From assembly GCA_002305715.1 (NCBI GenBank), contig DBQD01000002.1, positions 1-59,473 of the forward strand: a stretch of 59,473 nucleotides of DNA. The letters run 5' to 3'. The stretch comes from Proteiniphilum sp. UBA1403 (lineage in GTDB: Bacteria; Bacteroidota; Bacteroidia; Bacteroidales; Dysgonomonadaceae). Shown here piece by piece: positions 44,421 through 53,299 of this stretch. Numbering within the stretch: position 1 is the first letter of the stretch; each line of letters opens with the position of its first letter. The position numbers were made by a program, and so were the translations under genes. The notes beneath the pieces are model-generated. The model saw only the letters and a program-made list of their open reading frames with translations, ran no database searches and had not been told where the DNA came from.

Positions 44421-47400
44421 ATGAAGATATACGAATCCGCGGTAAAAAATCCCGTGGGGACCTCACTAATATTTATTGGTGTTGTCTTAATCGGGCTGAT
44501 GTTCTATAAACAGCTGCCCATCGACCTCTATCCGAACATCGACTTGAACATGGTGTCTGTGATGACCACCTACTCTGGTGCCGGTGCTCAGGACGTGGAG
44601 GAGAACGTGACTCGGCCATTGGAAGATGCGTTGAACACAACAGAGAAATTAAAAGAGATTACATCACAGTCGCGCGACGGTATGTCGATGATCATGTTGG
44701 AGTTTGATTATGGAACCGACATGAACGCCGTGATGAACGATGTTCGTGACAAGGTTGGTATGATCTCCGGTTTTCTTCCTGAAGGTACAGAAGACCCAAT
44801 ACTGCTGAAGTTTAGTTCCGATATGATCCCCGTGGTCATTCTATCAGCCACAGCTGAAGAGAGTGCCGGTGCATTATATAAGATTCTTGATGAACAGGTT
44901 GCCAACCCACTCAACCGTATCTCCGGAGTAGGAACAGTATCAGTGACCGGTGCACCCCAGCGTGAGATTCAGGTGAATGTGAATCCGGCCAAGCTTGAAG
45001 CATATAGCATCTCGCTTGAGCAGATTGCCCAAGTGATAGCCGCCGAAAACGTAAATGTACCTGCCGGTGATTTCGATATAGGTTCACAAACCTACATGTT
45101 GCGTCTGGAAGGGCAATTTAAGAACAGCAGCGAGCTCAACAACATTGTCATTGGAAGTAGAGATGGAAAAGCAGTTTACTTACGCGATGTAGCAACGGTA
45201 AATGATACACTTCAGAGTCGCATACAGGAAAACTATACCAATGGCAGACGCAGTGCTTCTATTATTGTACAAAAACAATCTGGAGCCAATACGGTAGCTA
45301 TTGCCGATGCGGTACGTGCAGAACTTGTTGAATTACAAAAGAACCTGCCGCCCGACATCAAGATTGAAACCGTGATGGATACATCTGATCACATCAAGGT
45401 TTCCATCAATAGCTTGTTGGAAACCATCTTCCTAGCATTGATCATCGTTGGTGTGGTAGTGCTTCTCTTCTTGGGGCGTTGGCGTGCCACAATCATCATC
45501 ATGGTGTCTATTCCGATTTCACTTATTGGTTCGTTCATTTATCTTTATCTAACAGGGAACACCATCAATATTATTTCGCTCTCGGCACTCTCAATAACCA
45601 TCGGTATGGTGGTGGATGATGCCATTGTGGTACTTGAGAATATCACTTCGCATATTGAGCGAGGAAGTAGGCCCAAGCAGGCGGCTGTTTACGGAACAGA
45701 AGAGGTCTCTCTTTCGGTAATTGCCTCCACACTAACCATCATTGCTGTATTTTTACCAATGACCATGGTAGGCGGTTTTGCCGGTGTGATGTTTAAGCAG
45801 CTCGGATGGATGGTTACCATCATTATTTCACTTTCGTTGATCATAGCCTTGTCATTGACGCCTATGATGAGTGCCAAAATGATGCGTGGAGACAAAGACA
45901 AGAAACTGTCGCGTTTCGACAAATGGTACAATAAACGTATTCTTCCTTTATTGGATAAGCTGGATGATGCATATGGAGAACTCGTAAATTGGGTTTCCCG
46001 TCGTCGCAGAGCTACCATTTGGATGGTAGTCCTGATATTTGTTGCAAGTGTAGCCATCAGCGCTCTCACACTAGAGACGGAATTTATGCCAGCTTCAGAT
46101 GATAACTCAATTTCACTCACAGTTGAGATGCCTACCGGTACTCGCATGGAGGTAGCTCGTGAAACAGGTACACTCATTGCGCAGAATTTGCAGAAAAAGT
46201 ATCCGGAGATTCAAATTATCTCTTTCAGTGTGGGAGCCGCAGGCGATGACAATACATGGGCTGCCATGCAAGACAACGCATCCAACATCATGACCTATCG
46301 AATGCGTCTTGAGGAAGCCAAAAATCGCGATAAATCAATCTTTGAAATATCTGATGAGATTCGTCAAGACCTTACTCAAATGCCGGAGTTACACCGTTTT
46401 CAGGTAACACCCGGTGGTGGAGGAATGGGTATGACCTCTGGCAGCAACGTTACTGTAGAGATTTTTGGGTATGATTTTGATAAAACCGATAAGGTTGCAG
46501 AGGAGTTACGACAGAAGTTGAGTGATGTGAAAGGACTCAGAGACATTGTTGTTTCTCGTAAGGACTACCGCATGGAATATCAAATAGAGTTCGATCGGGA
46601 AAAGATGGCGCTCAATGGATTTAACATGAGTACTGTTGCCTCTGCTGTTCGTAACCGTATAAATGGTCTTACCATGTCTCGTTATAGGGAAGATGGTGAG
46701 GAGTATAACATACGCGTACGTTTTGAAGAACAATACCGTCAGTCCATCGAAGACATCGAGAACATCATTGTATACAACCCAATGGGGACGGGCATACGTG
46801 TTCGAGATTTGGGTAAAGTAGTTGAATCATCTACCCTGCCACAGATCGACCGTCAGGACCGTGAACGTATCGTCTCTGTAAGCGGTACGCTTTACAAACG
46901 ATCTTTAAGTAAAGTGGTAGAAGATGTAGAGGTTATTCTTGACCAACTTGATGTCCCTTCAGGTGTGCAGGTTGAAATGAGTGGTACATTGGAAGATCAA
47001 CAGGAAGCCTTCTCTGAACTATTATTGCTATTGCTCATTGTTTCATTGCTTGTATATATTGTATTGGCATCCCAGTTCGAATCGCTCACCTATCCGTTCA
47101 TGATTATCATGTCTATTCCATTTGCACTTACCGGATCCATCTTGTTACTTGCACTTACAGGTGAACCATTGGGTATCATGGGCTTTGTGGGAATGATTAT
47201 GCTTGTGGGTATGGTTGTGAAGAATGCAATTGTACTTATCGACTATATTAATTTGAACAGAGAAAGAGGTATGTCTATCATCACCGCAGTTGTTCATGGA
47301 GGTCGTTCAAGACTACGTCCTGTGTTGATGACTACTTTTACCACTATTTTGGGTATGATCCCGTTAGCCCTAGGTACGGGACAGGGATCCGAAATGTGGC

Positions 47401-47552
47401 AGACTCTAGGTATTGCTATCATTGGAGGTATGACCTTCTCTACGGTCATCACGCTGATTCTTATTCCTGCACTTTATTCCTCAATGGCAGGTTATGGTGT
47501 AAACCGCAGACGTCGCAAACATCATACAATGTTATTGGAAAAAGGCAACTAA
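44421..47552 (+). CDS. RND-family efflux pump permease (HAE1 type)
   Basis: 1043 aa, the normal length. Twelve transmembrane segments with two large periplasmic loops (about 35-335 and 555-860). The proton-relay motif GMVVDDAIVVLENI lies near residue 394, and PMTMVGGFAGVMFKQ follows. Drug or lipid export driven by protons; substrate cannot be predicted. C-terminal tail is short and basic (NRRRRKHHTM). Fourth gene of the TetR-regulated unit, 58 bp after the adaptor. Confidence 0.93.
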   Translation: MKIYESAVKNPVGTSLIFIGVVLIGLMFYKQLPIDLYPNIDLNMVSVMTTYSGAGAQDVEENVTRPLEDALNTTEKLKEITSQSRDGMSMIMLEFDYGTDMNAVMNDVRDKVGMISGFLPEGTEDPILLKFSSDMIPVVILSATAEESAGALYKILDEQVANPLNRISGVGTVSVTGAPQREIQVNVNPAKLEAYSISLEQIAQVIAAENVNVPAGDFDIGSQTYMLRLEGQFKNSSELNNIVIGSRDGKAVYLRDVATVNDTLQSRIQENYTNGRRSASIIVQKQSGANTVAIADAVRAELVELQKNLPPDIKIETVMDTSDHIKVSINSLLETIFLALIIVGVVVLLFLGRWRATIIIMVSIPISLIGSFIYLYLTGNTINIISLSALSITIGMVVDDAIVVLENITSHIERGSRPKQAAVYGTEEVSLSVIASTLTIIAVFLPMTMVGGFAGVMFKQLGWMVTIIISLSLIIALSLTPMMSAKMMRGDKDKKLSRFDKWYNKRILPLLDKLDDAYGELVNWVSRRRRATIWMVVLIFVASVAISALTLETEFMPASDDNSISLTVEMPTGTRMEVARETGTLIAQNLQKKYPEIQIISFSVGAAGDDNTWAAMQDNASNIMTYRMRLEEAKNRDKSIFEISDEIRQDLTQMPELHRFQVTPGGGGMGMTSGSNVTVEIFGYDFDKTDKVAEELRQKLSDVKGLRDIVVSRKDYRMEYQIEFDREKMALNGFNMSTVASAVRNRINGLTMSRYREDGEEYNIRVRFEEQYRQSIEDIENIIVYNPMGTGIRVRDLGKVVESSTLPQIDRQDRERIVSVSGTLYKRSLSKVVEDVEVILDQLDVPSGVQVEMSGTLEDQQEAFSELLLLLLIVSLLVYIVLASQFESLTYPFMIIMSIPFALTGSILLLALTGEPLGIMGFVGMIMLVGMVVKNAIVLIDYINLNRERGMSIITAVVHGGRSRLRPVLMTTFTTILGMIPLALGTGQGSEMWQTLGIAIIGGMTFSTVITLILIPALYSSMAGYGVNRRRRKHHTMLLEKGN

Positions 47553-47577
47553 CAAACTAGAAAATCGATTTAATTAT

Positions 47578-47871
47578 ATGAAAGCAGTAATGATCGTTTT
47601 AGACCAGGCGCACTACGACAAGATTGTTGAAGACTTGGCATCCATGAACATCCGAGGTTTTACATCCTGGAAGGAGGTTTATGGAAAAGGAAGCAAAAAT
47701 GGATATCCTCATTATGGGTCACATGCTTGGCCTTCAATGAACAATGCTATTCTCACAATTGTTGAGAATGACAGGGTCCCTCTTTTGCTGAATTATCTCA
47801 AAGAACTAGATAATGAATCCGCCAACCTTGGGCTTCGTGCCTTTGTTTGGAACGTGGAGGATATGATTTGA
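47578..47871 (+). CDS. PG0541-family transporter-associated protein
   Basis: 97 aa soluble protein, KAVMIVLDQAHYDKIVEDLASMNIRGFTSWKEVYGKGS, ending in a LRAFVWNVEDMI tail. It matches the small Bacteroidales family named after Porphyromonas gingivalis PG0541, which regularly follows RND pumps. Size and strand pattern resemble P-II-like signalling proteins, so it may modulate the pump; no experiment known to me supports this. 25 bp after the permease gene. Confidence 0.8.
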   Translation: MKAVMIVLDQAHYDKIVEDLASMNIRGFTSWKEVYGKGSKNGYPHYGSHAWPSMNNAILTIVENDRVPLLLNYLKELDNESANLGLRAFVWNVEDMI

Positions 47872-47884
47872 TATACTACCAAAT

Positions 47885-47916
47885 AAGGGGGCGTAACCGA
47901 ATGGTATCGCTCCCTT
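47885..47916 (+). terminator. hairpin behind the efflux unit
   Basis: Stem AAGGGGGCG...CGCTCCCTT with an inner CC-GAAT-GG tetraloop cap and a 2x2 internal mismatch. No strong T tract, and lpxC begins 9 bp later, so it may only reduce read-through. Confidence 0.5.
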
Positions 47917-47924
47917 AATTATAA

Positions 47925-48881
47925 ATGAAAACAATGAAACAAAGAACATTAAAAGAATCATTTTCTCTTAGCGGAAAAGGGTTGCATGGCGGATTACAAA
48001 CTACCATTACGTTTCATCCGGCACCGGTTAATTTTGGATACAAGATCAAACGGTCCGATTTAGATGGAACTCCTATCATCGTTGCTTCGGCAGAGAATGT
48101 AAAACATAGCCAGCGATGCACCCTTCTCTCAGTCGATGGAGTGGAGGTTGCAACTATAGAACATGCACTGGCAGCACTCTATGGATGTGAAATTGACAAC
48201 TGTCTGATAGAAATTGATTCCCCCGAGTTTCCTATTCTCGATGGTAGCTCCATTGAATATGTAAAACAGATTGAGCGTGTTGGATGTGAGGAACAATCTG
48301 AAGACAGGATTTATTATGAAGTATTGCAGGAAGTTGAATACATTGATAAAGAGACAGGTTCCTATCTCAAATTGCTCCCTGCAGATGATTTTAAAGTAGA
48401 TGTGAAGATTGATTTCGACTCAGCCGTTTTACCGGAGCAGCATGCATCCTTGAAGCATCTTTCTGAATTCACAACGGAATTCTCCATGTGTAGAACCTTT
48501 GTGTTTATTAAAGAGATCGAACAACTCCTTAAGTTTGGTCTAATCAAAGGAGGCGACCTCGATAATGCCATCGTTATTAACGATCAGATAATTGATCAGC
48601 AGGAAATAAACCGATTGGCCGATGTGATGGGTATCAAGCCAAAGAATATCGATAAGATGGGATATGTGATGAATAAACCGCTTGTCTTTCCCAACGAACC
48701 CGCACGTCATAAACTGCTGGATGTGATTGGCGATGTAGCACTCGCAGGCAGATTTATCAAAGGACATATCATCGCAAGCCGACCCGGTCATCGAGTGAAC
48801 AATATGTTTGCTAGACTAGTCGTGGAGCAAATGAAGTCCAATGCTCTCATCGAAATGCAGAAGAAAAAAATAATGGCGTAG
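47925..48881 (+). CDS. lpxC: UDP-3-O-acyl-N-acetylglucosamine deacetylase, monofunctional
   Basis: 318 aa zinc deacetylase for the committed step of lipid A synthesis. Zinc ligands are His80 (TIEHALAAL), His262 and Asp266 (ARHKLLDVIGD), with general-acid His289 (SRPGHRVNN). Most Bacteroidales LpxC proteins are fused to a C-terminal FabZ dehydratase (about 460 aa); this one ends right after the LpxC domain in a Lys-rich tail and no fabZ sequence follows. Thus it is either a true single-domain LpxC or a second copy. An alternative start is the ATG at 47934. Neighbours are not the usual lpxD/lpxA. Confidence 0.9.
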   Translation: MKTMKQRTLKESFSLSGKGLHGGLQTTITFHPAPVNFGYKIKRSDLDGTPIIVASAENVKHSQRCTLLSVDGVEVATIEHALAALYGCEIDNCLIEIDSPEFPILDGSSIEYVKQIERVGCEEQSEDRIYYEVLQEVEYIDKETGSYLKLLPADDFKVDVKIDFDSAVLPEQHASLKHLSEFTTEFSMCRTFVFIKEIEQLLKFGLIKGGDLDNAIVINDQIIDQQEINRLADVMGIKPKNIDKMGYVMNKPLVFPNEPARHKLLDVIGDVALAGRFIKGHIIASRPGHRVNNMFARLVVEQMKSNALIEMQKKKIMA

Positions 48882-48970
48882 TTTTCTCGTCAACTGATTT
48901 GATTCGGGTATGTTGAACGAATTGTAGCCACGAAACGTTTTATAAGTTCATTCATAATTAATGCGAAGAT

Positions 48971-50146
48971 ATGGGAATAATCAGAAACATACTCGATACC
49001 GATCTCTATAAATTTACCACCAGTTATGCTTACTCCAAACTCTTTCCCAGGGCATATGGAGAATTTGAATTTGTGGATAGAAGCAATGGCAATTATCCTG
49101 AAGGATTCGATCTCCTGCTTAAGAAAGAGTTGGAGCAGATGGCTGGACTCTCCCTTACTGCAGGGGAGGAGGCTTTTATCCGGAAGCAGATGCCCTATCT
49201 GCCGCCCATTTACATCGATTTTTTAAAAGGTTTCCGTTTTGACCCCTCCGAACTTGATATCCGACTTGAAGATTCAAAATTAAAAGTCAGAGCAAGTGGT
49301 TTGCTCTATCGGGTCACACTTTGGGAGACTCCCATCTTGGCCACTGTTTCGGAACTCTGGTACAGGGTGTCGGGTAAATATCCTAATGTGGAGTATTTAG
49401 AAAAGATGGCCATTAACAAAGCCATTCGTATGAGGGAGCATGAAATTACCTTCTCACTTTTCGGTATGCGACGTCGCTTCAGTTTCGATGTGGAGGACCG
49501 TGTTACCGAATTACTCAAGCAATATGCCGGCAAAAGTTTGTTCGGTACAAGCAATGTATACATGGCCTATAAGCACCAGCTCAATGTCTCGGGAACACAC
49601 CCTCATGAGTGGGTACAGTTTCATGGCTCCATTTATGGCTACAAGATGGCCAACTATATGGCCATGGAGAATTGGATAAATGTCTACGACGGAGATCTGG
49701 GGACGGTACTAACCGACACCTATACCACCGACGTGTTTCTCCGTAACTTCAGCAAAAAGCATGCAGCACTCTTTACCAGTTTGCGACAAGACAGTGGAGA
49801 CCCCTTCTTGTTTGTAGACAAAGCTATAAAGCGCTACGAGGAGCTACGTGTAAATCCCAAGTTGAAATACATTGTTTTTTCCGACAGCTTGAATGTGGAT
49901 AAAGCAATTGAAATTAAGGAGTATTGTGGCGACCGCATTGGAGTTACTTTTGGTATTGGTACGAACCTAACCAACGATGTCTCAACTGAGATCAAAAGCA
50001 TGAACATCGTTATGAAGCTTTTCCGCTGCAAAATGACCGCCAAGGAACCATGGCAGGAGTGCGTGAAATTATCGGATGTGGAGGGAAAACATACCGGTAG
50101 TGATCGAGAGATTGCGCTGGTTAAAGAGACCCTGGGTTTATTGTAG
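48971..50146 (+). CDS. pncB: nicotinate phosphoribosyltransferase
   Basis: 391 aa. Makes nicotinate mononucleotide from nicotinate and PRPP in NAD salvage. Family start IIRNILDTDLYKFTTSYAYSKLFPRAYGEFEFVDR; the central GTSNVYMAYKH and SGTHPHEWVQFHG motif (with the phosphorylated His region near residue 212); phosphate-binding segments VFSDSLNV and FGIGTNLTND toward the C-terminus. Its 3' end overlaps the convergent M23 gene by 9 bp. Confidence 0.94.
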   Translation: MGIIRNILDTDLYKFTTSYAYSKLFPRAYGEFEFVDRSNGNYPEGFDLLLKKELEQMAGLSLTAGEEAFIRKQMPYLPPIYIDFLKGFRFDPSELDIRLEDSKLKVRASGLLYRVTLWETPILATVSELWYRVSGKYPNVEYLEKMAINKAIRMREHEITFSLFGMRRRFSFDVEDRVTELLKQYAGKSLFGTSNVYMAYKHQLNVSGTHPHEWVQFHGSIYGYKMANYMAMENWINVYDGDLGTVLTDTYTTDVFLRNFSKKHAALFTSLRQDSGDPFLFVDKAIKRYEELRVNPKLKYIVFSDSLNVDKAIEIKEYCGDRIGVTFGIGTNLTNDVSTEIKSMNIVMKLFRCKMTAKEPWQECVKLSDVEGKHTGSDREIALVKETLGLL

Positions 50147-51829
50147 TACCCTTTTATATTCGCTGCTGTTGCCGGCACTGTCTGATGCAGTGAATACAAA
50201 TAACATCTGTTCTCCTTTTTTTATCCTTTCATCATCGAAGACATAGCTATATACATTCGATTTACTATCGTGCGTGAAGAGTACAAACTTTCCATTGATC
50301 TCACCCCTGAATGAAGATACTCCACTTTTGTTATCACTCAATCGTATATTAATTCGACGCTGTTTCACCCAATTTTCCGGAGAAATTGGCGTAATAACAG
50401 GAGGAAATGTATCGGATGAGACAGTGTACATATCACCCAGTTCTTGTATCGTTGTTGAAATACCACCCCGCTTATAGTTTCCTCCAATCCAACTTTCAGA
50501 ACCGTTTTCGTTGATCCGCACAATACCGTAGTTACTTTTATTTTGCAGCGTATCGGTATGCAGTGCTATCCACATTTCGGCACCCCGATGAAGTGGCACC
50601 GGTATATCGTTCACCTGATGCAGGTGAGAATAGTAGATCTGACTTTCTGTTTTACTGTACTTAAAACAAATGTCGCTGTACAGATTGCCTGTTGGCACAG
50701 ATAATGAGAATCCCAAATCCAGAAACGAATTATTCAGGTTCCAGGAGAACCAGTTATCGCAGGGTGGGAGGGAAGGTATCTCCTGTGGCTTGCCCATCAC
50801 ACTGAAACGGTAATCGAGTCGGTTGCCCAAATAATCTTCCAGTTCGTAACGGAAAAGATATTCCCTTTCTTCAATGATGTCGATGTAACCTTTGTTTGCC
50901 GTTTTAAAGAAGGAGAGTCTGTTTCCTGGTTCAATGAATGACTTCATATAAAACGAACGTCGTTTCTTCCAATCTTCAAAGTCGACAAACGAATTCAACA
51001 TGCGGGTATCAGAGAATGAGAACCGGTCGATTGAACTACTAAATACCAGCTTTTCATCCACAAATAGACGTATATGTTTTACACCATAAATATTCGATTG
51101 ACCATTCATCCGATCGTACGCTTTCACACCCACACCAATCCGACCCCATGCATTAATTACACGGTTAATCTTTAGAGGGTTGCCGTTGCTGTCTTTCGCA
51201 ATATTGATTCGCAGCGGATTGTTACTACCTTGAATAAGTCCCATATTCATATAAGGATAGAAGGCAATCCCTTGAAGATCGGGCTTTTGGGTGTCAGTCA
51301 CAGGAGGAAGAAATACCAGAGCATCCAATGGTTCTTCGGTTTGAGTATCCCTAATCTCGAAATGCAGGTGCGGTCCGCCAGAACTACCTGTATTACCACT
51401 CAATGCAATCTGCTCACCACGCTTTACGGGAAACTTTCCTTTTTCCGGATAGAGCGTAATTTGATACCGTTCCTGTTCATATTGCTTCTCCTTTACCCAT
51501 TCGGCAATTTCTTTGTTGAAGCTGTTCAGGTGTGCATATACACTGGTATGCCCAGTGGAAGGGTGATCTATGTAAATAGCCAGTCCATATCCCCCTGGCG
51601 AGACGCTAATACGCGATACATACCCATCTTCAATGGCAACAATGGGTTTATTAACTGTCTGTTGAGTCTTGAAATCTACACCTGAGTGAAAGTGGTTGCT
51701 GCGCAGTTCTCCAAAGTTAGCACTTAAGGAGGGTGGAATCGTGACAGGGAAGCTGTATTGCTGACTGTAAACAGACAATGTAAACAGGACAAATAAAACA
51801 ACTATATATAATAAAGTTCGAATCTTCAT
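50138..51829 (-). CDS. M23-family secreted metallopeptidase with C-terminal extension
   Basis: 563 aa. Signal peptide (about 1-22, ending VYSQ). The M23 domain is near the N-terminus (about 38-180): NHFHSGVDFKTQQTVNKPIVA and HLHFEIRD provide the zinc ligands. A 380-residue beta-rich extension follows, ending in an Ig-like domain (about 470-560: ISPENWVKQRRINIRLSDNKSG). Probably a peptidoglycan endopeptidase or divisome/envelope factor in the periplasm. It lies 53 bp behind coaBC, with a terminator in between. Confidence 0.88.
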   Translation of the reverse strand: MKIRTLLYIVVLFVLFTLSVYSQQYSFPVTIPPSLSANFGELRSNHFHSGVDFKTQQTVNKPIVAIEDGYVSRISVSPGGYGLAIYIDHPSTGHTSVYAHLNSFNKEIAEWVKEKQYEQERYQITLYPEKGKFPVKRGEQIALSGNTGSSGGPHLHFEIRDTQTEEPLDALVFLPPVTDTQKPDLQGIAFYPYMNMGLIQGSNNPLRINIAKDSNGNPLKINRVINAWGRIGVGVKAYDRMNGQSNIYGVKHIRLFVDEKLVFSSSIDRFSFSDTRMLNSFVDFEDWKKRRSFYMKSFIEPGNRLSFFKTANKGYIDIIEEREYLFRYELEDYLGNRLDYRFSVMGKPQEIPSLPPCDNWFSWNLNNSFLDLGFSLSVPTGNLYSDICFKYSKTESQIYYSHLHQVNDIPVPLHRGAEMWIALHTDTLQNKSNYGIVRINENGSESWIGGNYKRGGISTTIQELGDMYTVSSDTFPPVITPISPENWVKQRRINIRLSDNKSGVSSFRGEINGKFVLFTHDSKSNVYSYVFDDERIKKGEQMLFVFTASDSAGNSSEYKRVLQ

Positions 51830-51852
51830 ATTGAATCAATAAACATTAAAAA

Positions 51853-51868
51853 AACCGGTTTCCCGGCT
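51853..51868 (-). terminator. intrinsic terminator of coaBC
   Basis: On the minus strand a 6-bp stem AGCCGG / CCGGTT closed by a GAAA tetraloop is followed by seven Ts. It stands 15 bp after the coaBC stop and just 24 bp before the M23 ATG. Confidence 0.65.
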
Positions 51869-51882
51869 TCGACTTTCTAATT

Positions 51883-53100
51883 CTAATTCTCTTTCGAGGA
51901 TTTTATGTGGAAAACAAAGTCGATGATATCTTTGGCTACCTCCTTTTTCGATTTCAGACCAAACGAAACATGATCACCATTTCGCATAAGGATAGTCACT
52001 TTGTTGGTGTCACCACCAAAACCGGCACCCTTCTCCTGCAGTGAGTTGATCACGATGAAGTCGAGATTCTTTTTCTCCAACTTCTTCTTTGCGTTTTGCA
52101 TCTCATCGTTTGTCTCCAGTGCGAAACCAATGAGAGTTTGTTCTGCACCTTTCATCTGACCGAGTGATGCAGCTATGTCGGGATTGATTGTCAAGTTTAG
52201 GCTGAAATCCTCTTTCCCTTCCCGTTTCAATTTCTCTGTTTTAAACTCCTGAGGTCGATAATCAGCAACCGCAGCAGAGAGGATGGCAGCATCCATCTGC
52301 GGGAAAACATCTGTAGCAGCCATATGCATCTGTTGTGCCGATTCCACGTCAATACGTTTAATGAGTGGATGTGTAATTGAGAGGGAAGTAGGTCCAGCAA
52401 TCAACCACACCTCAGCTCCCCGTTGTGCACACTCTTCGGCAAGTGCAAATCCCATTTTTCCGGAAGAAAAGTTACCGATGAAGCGTACAGGGTCGATCCG
52501 TTCATAGGTTGGTCCTGCTGTAATCAGTACCTTTTTTCCTTGCAGATAGTTTTGGGAGGCAAAATACTCCTCAATGAAGCACACAATATTTTCCGGTTCC
52601 TCCATTCTCCCTTTCCCTTCAAGGTGACTTGCCAGCTCTCCTACAGTCGGCTCAATCACCTTCACACCATCCTGCGCCAGCTTTTCAATATTTCGTCTGG
52701 TGGTTATGTGGCGGTACATATCCAAATCCATAGCAGGTGCCACAATAACGGGTGCTCGCATGGAAAGGTATGTGGTGATCAACATATTGTCGGCTATACC
52801 ACATGCCATCTTAGCAAGGGTAGATGCGGTAGCGGGTGCCACAATCATCAGGTCGGCCCATAATCCCAAGTCCACATGGCTGTGCCACGTGCCATCTTTC
52901 GACGCAAAAAACTCACTGATGACCGGTCTACCCGAAAGTGCCGAAAGTGTAACTGGCGTAATGAACTCCTTTCCGGCCGGTGTAATTACAATTTGCACTT
53001 CCGCCCCCTTCTTCACAAGCAGACGAGTGAGGATTGCCGCTTTGTATGCGGCGATACTACCCGTTATACCCAAAACGATATGTTTTCCTTGTAATGACAT
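51883..53100 (-). CDS. coaBC: bifunctional phosphopantothenoylcysteine synthetase/decarboxylase
   Basis: 405 aa, two steps of coenzyme A synthesis. The N-terminal flavin decarboxylase CoaC (about 1-180) shows GITGSIAAYKA, the active-site His in WHSHVDLG (near residue 74) and MACGIADNMLITT with the catalytic Cys/Met loop region; the C-terminal CTP-dependent CoaB (about 190-400) shows GPTYERIDPVRFIGNFSSGKMG and AAVADYRP. Normal length and order. A -7-like TATATTTG lies upstream at 53118-53125. Confidence 0.95.
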   Translation of the reverse strand: MSLQGKHIVLGITGSIAAYKAAILTRLLVKKGAEVQIVITPAGKEFITPVTLSALSGRPVISEFFASKDGTWHSHVDLGLWADLMIVAPATASTLAKMACGIADNMLITTYLSMRAPVIVAPAMDLDMYRHITTRRNIEKLAQDGVKVIEPTVGELASHLEGKGRMEEPENIVCFIEEYFASQNYLQGKKVLITAGPTYERIDPVRFIGNFSSGKMGFALAEECAQRGAEVWLIAGPTSLSITHPLIKRIDVESAQQMHMAATDVFPQMDAAILSAAVADYRPQEFKTEKLKREGKEDFSLNLTINPDIAASLGQMKGAEQTLIGFALETNDEMQNAKKKLEKKNLDFIVINSLQEKGAGFGGDTNKVTILMRNGDHVSFGLKSKKEVAKDIIDFVFHIKSSKEN

Positions 53101-53117
53101 GTTTGTTTATTAAAACA

Positions 53118-53125
53118 CAAATATA
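53118..53125 (-). promoter_or_regulatory. -7-like element of coaBC
   Basis: Minus strand TATATTTG, full consensus, 18 bp before the coaBC ATG. Confidence 0.4.
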
Positions 53126-53204
53126 CACAAAATACATCACTTCTCCCAGACCTATAAATATTGACTATTTACTTCACTTCGTTATGTTTCATCTCTATTT
53201 TTTG

Positions 53205-53212
53205 TATTTTTG
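53205..53212 (+). promoter_or_regulatory. -7-like element of serA
   Basis: TATTTTTG, full TAnnTTTG match, 87 bp before the serA ATG; no clear -33 TTG, surroundings very T-rich. Confidence 0.35.
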
Positions 53213-53299
53213 CATTTTTAATTTGTAAGTATTTTTATCACTGTTGCAAGAATGTGAAACTTTCATGTAGCACAACACTTCAAAATTTATCTATCGAGA

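Noticed and set aside
44421..47552. CusA/CzcA-type metal pump instead of a drug pump
   Set aside because: The sequence has the HAE1-like GMVVDDAIVVLENI motif and the neighbours contain no metal-binding CusF/CzcC features.
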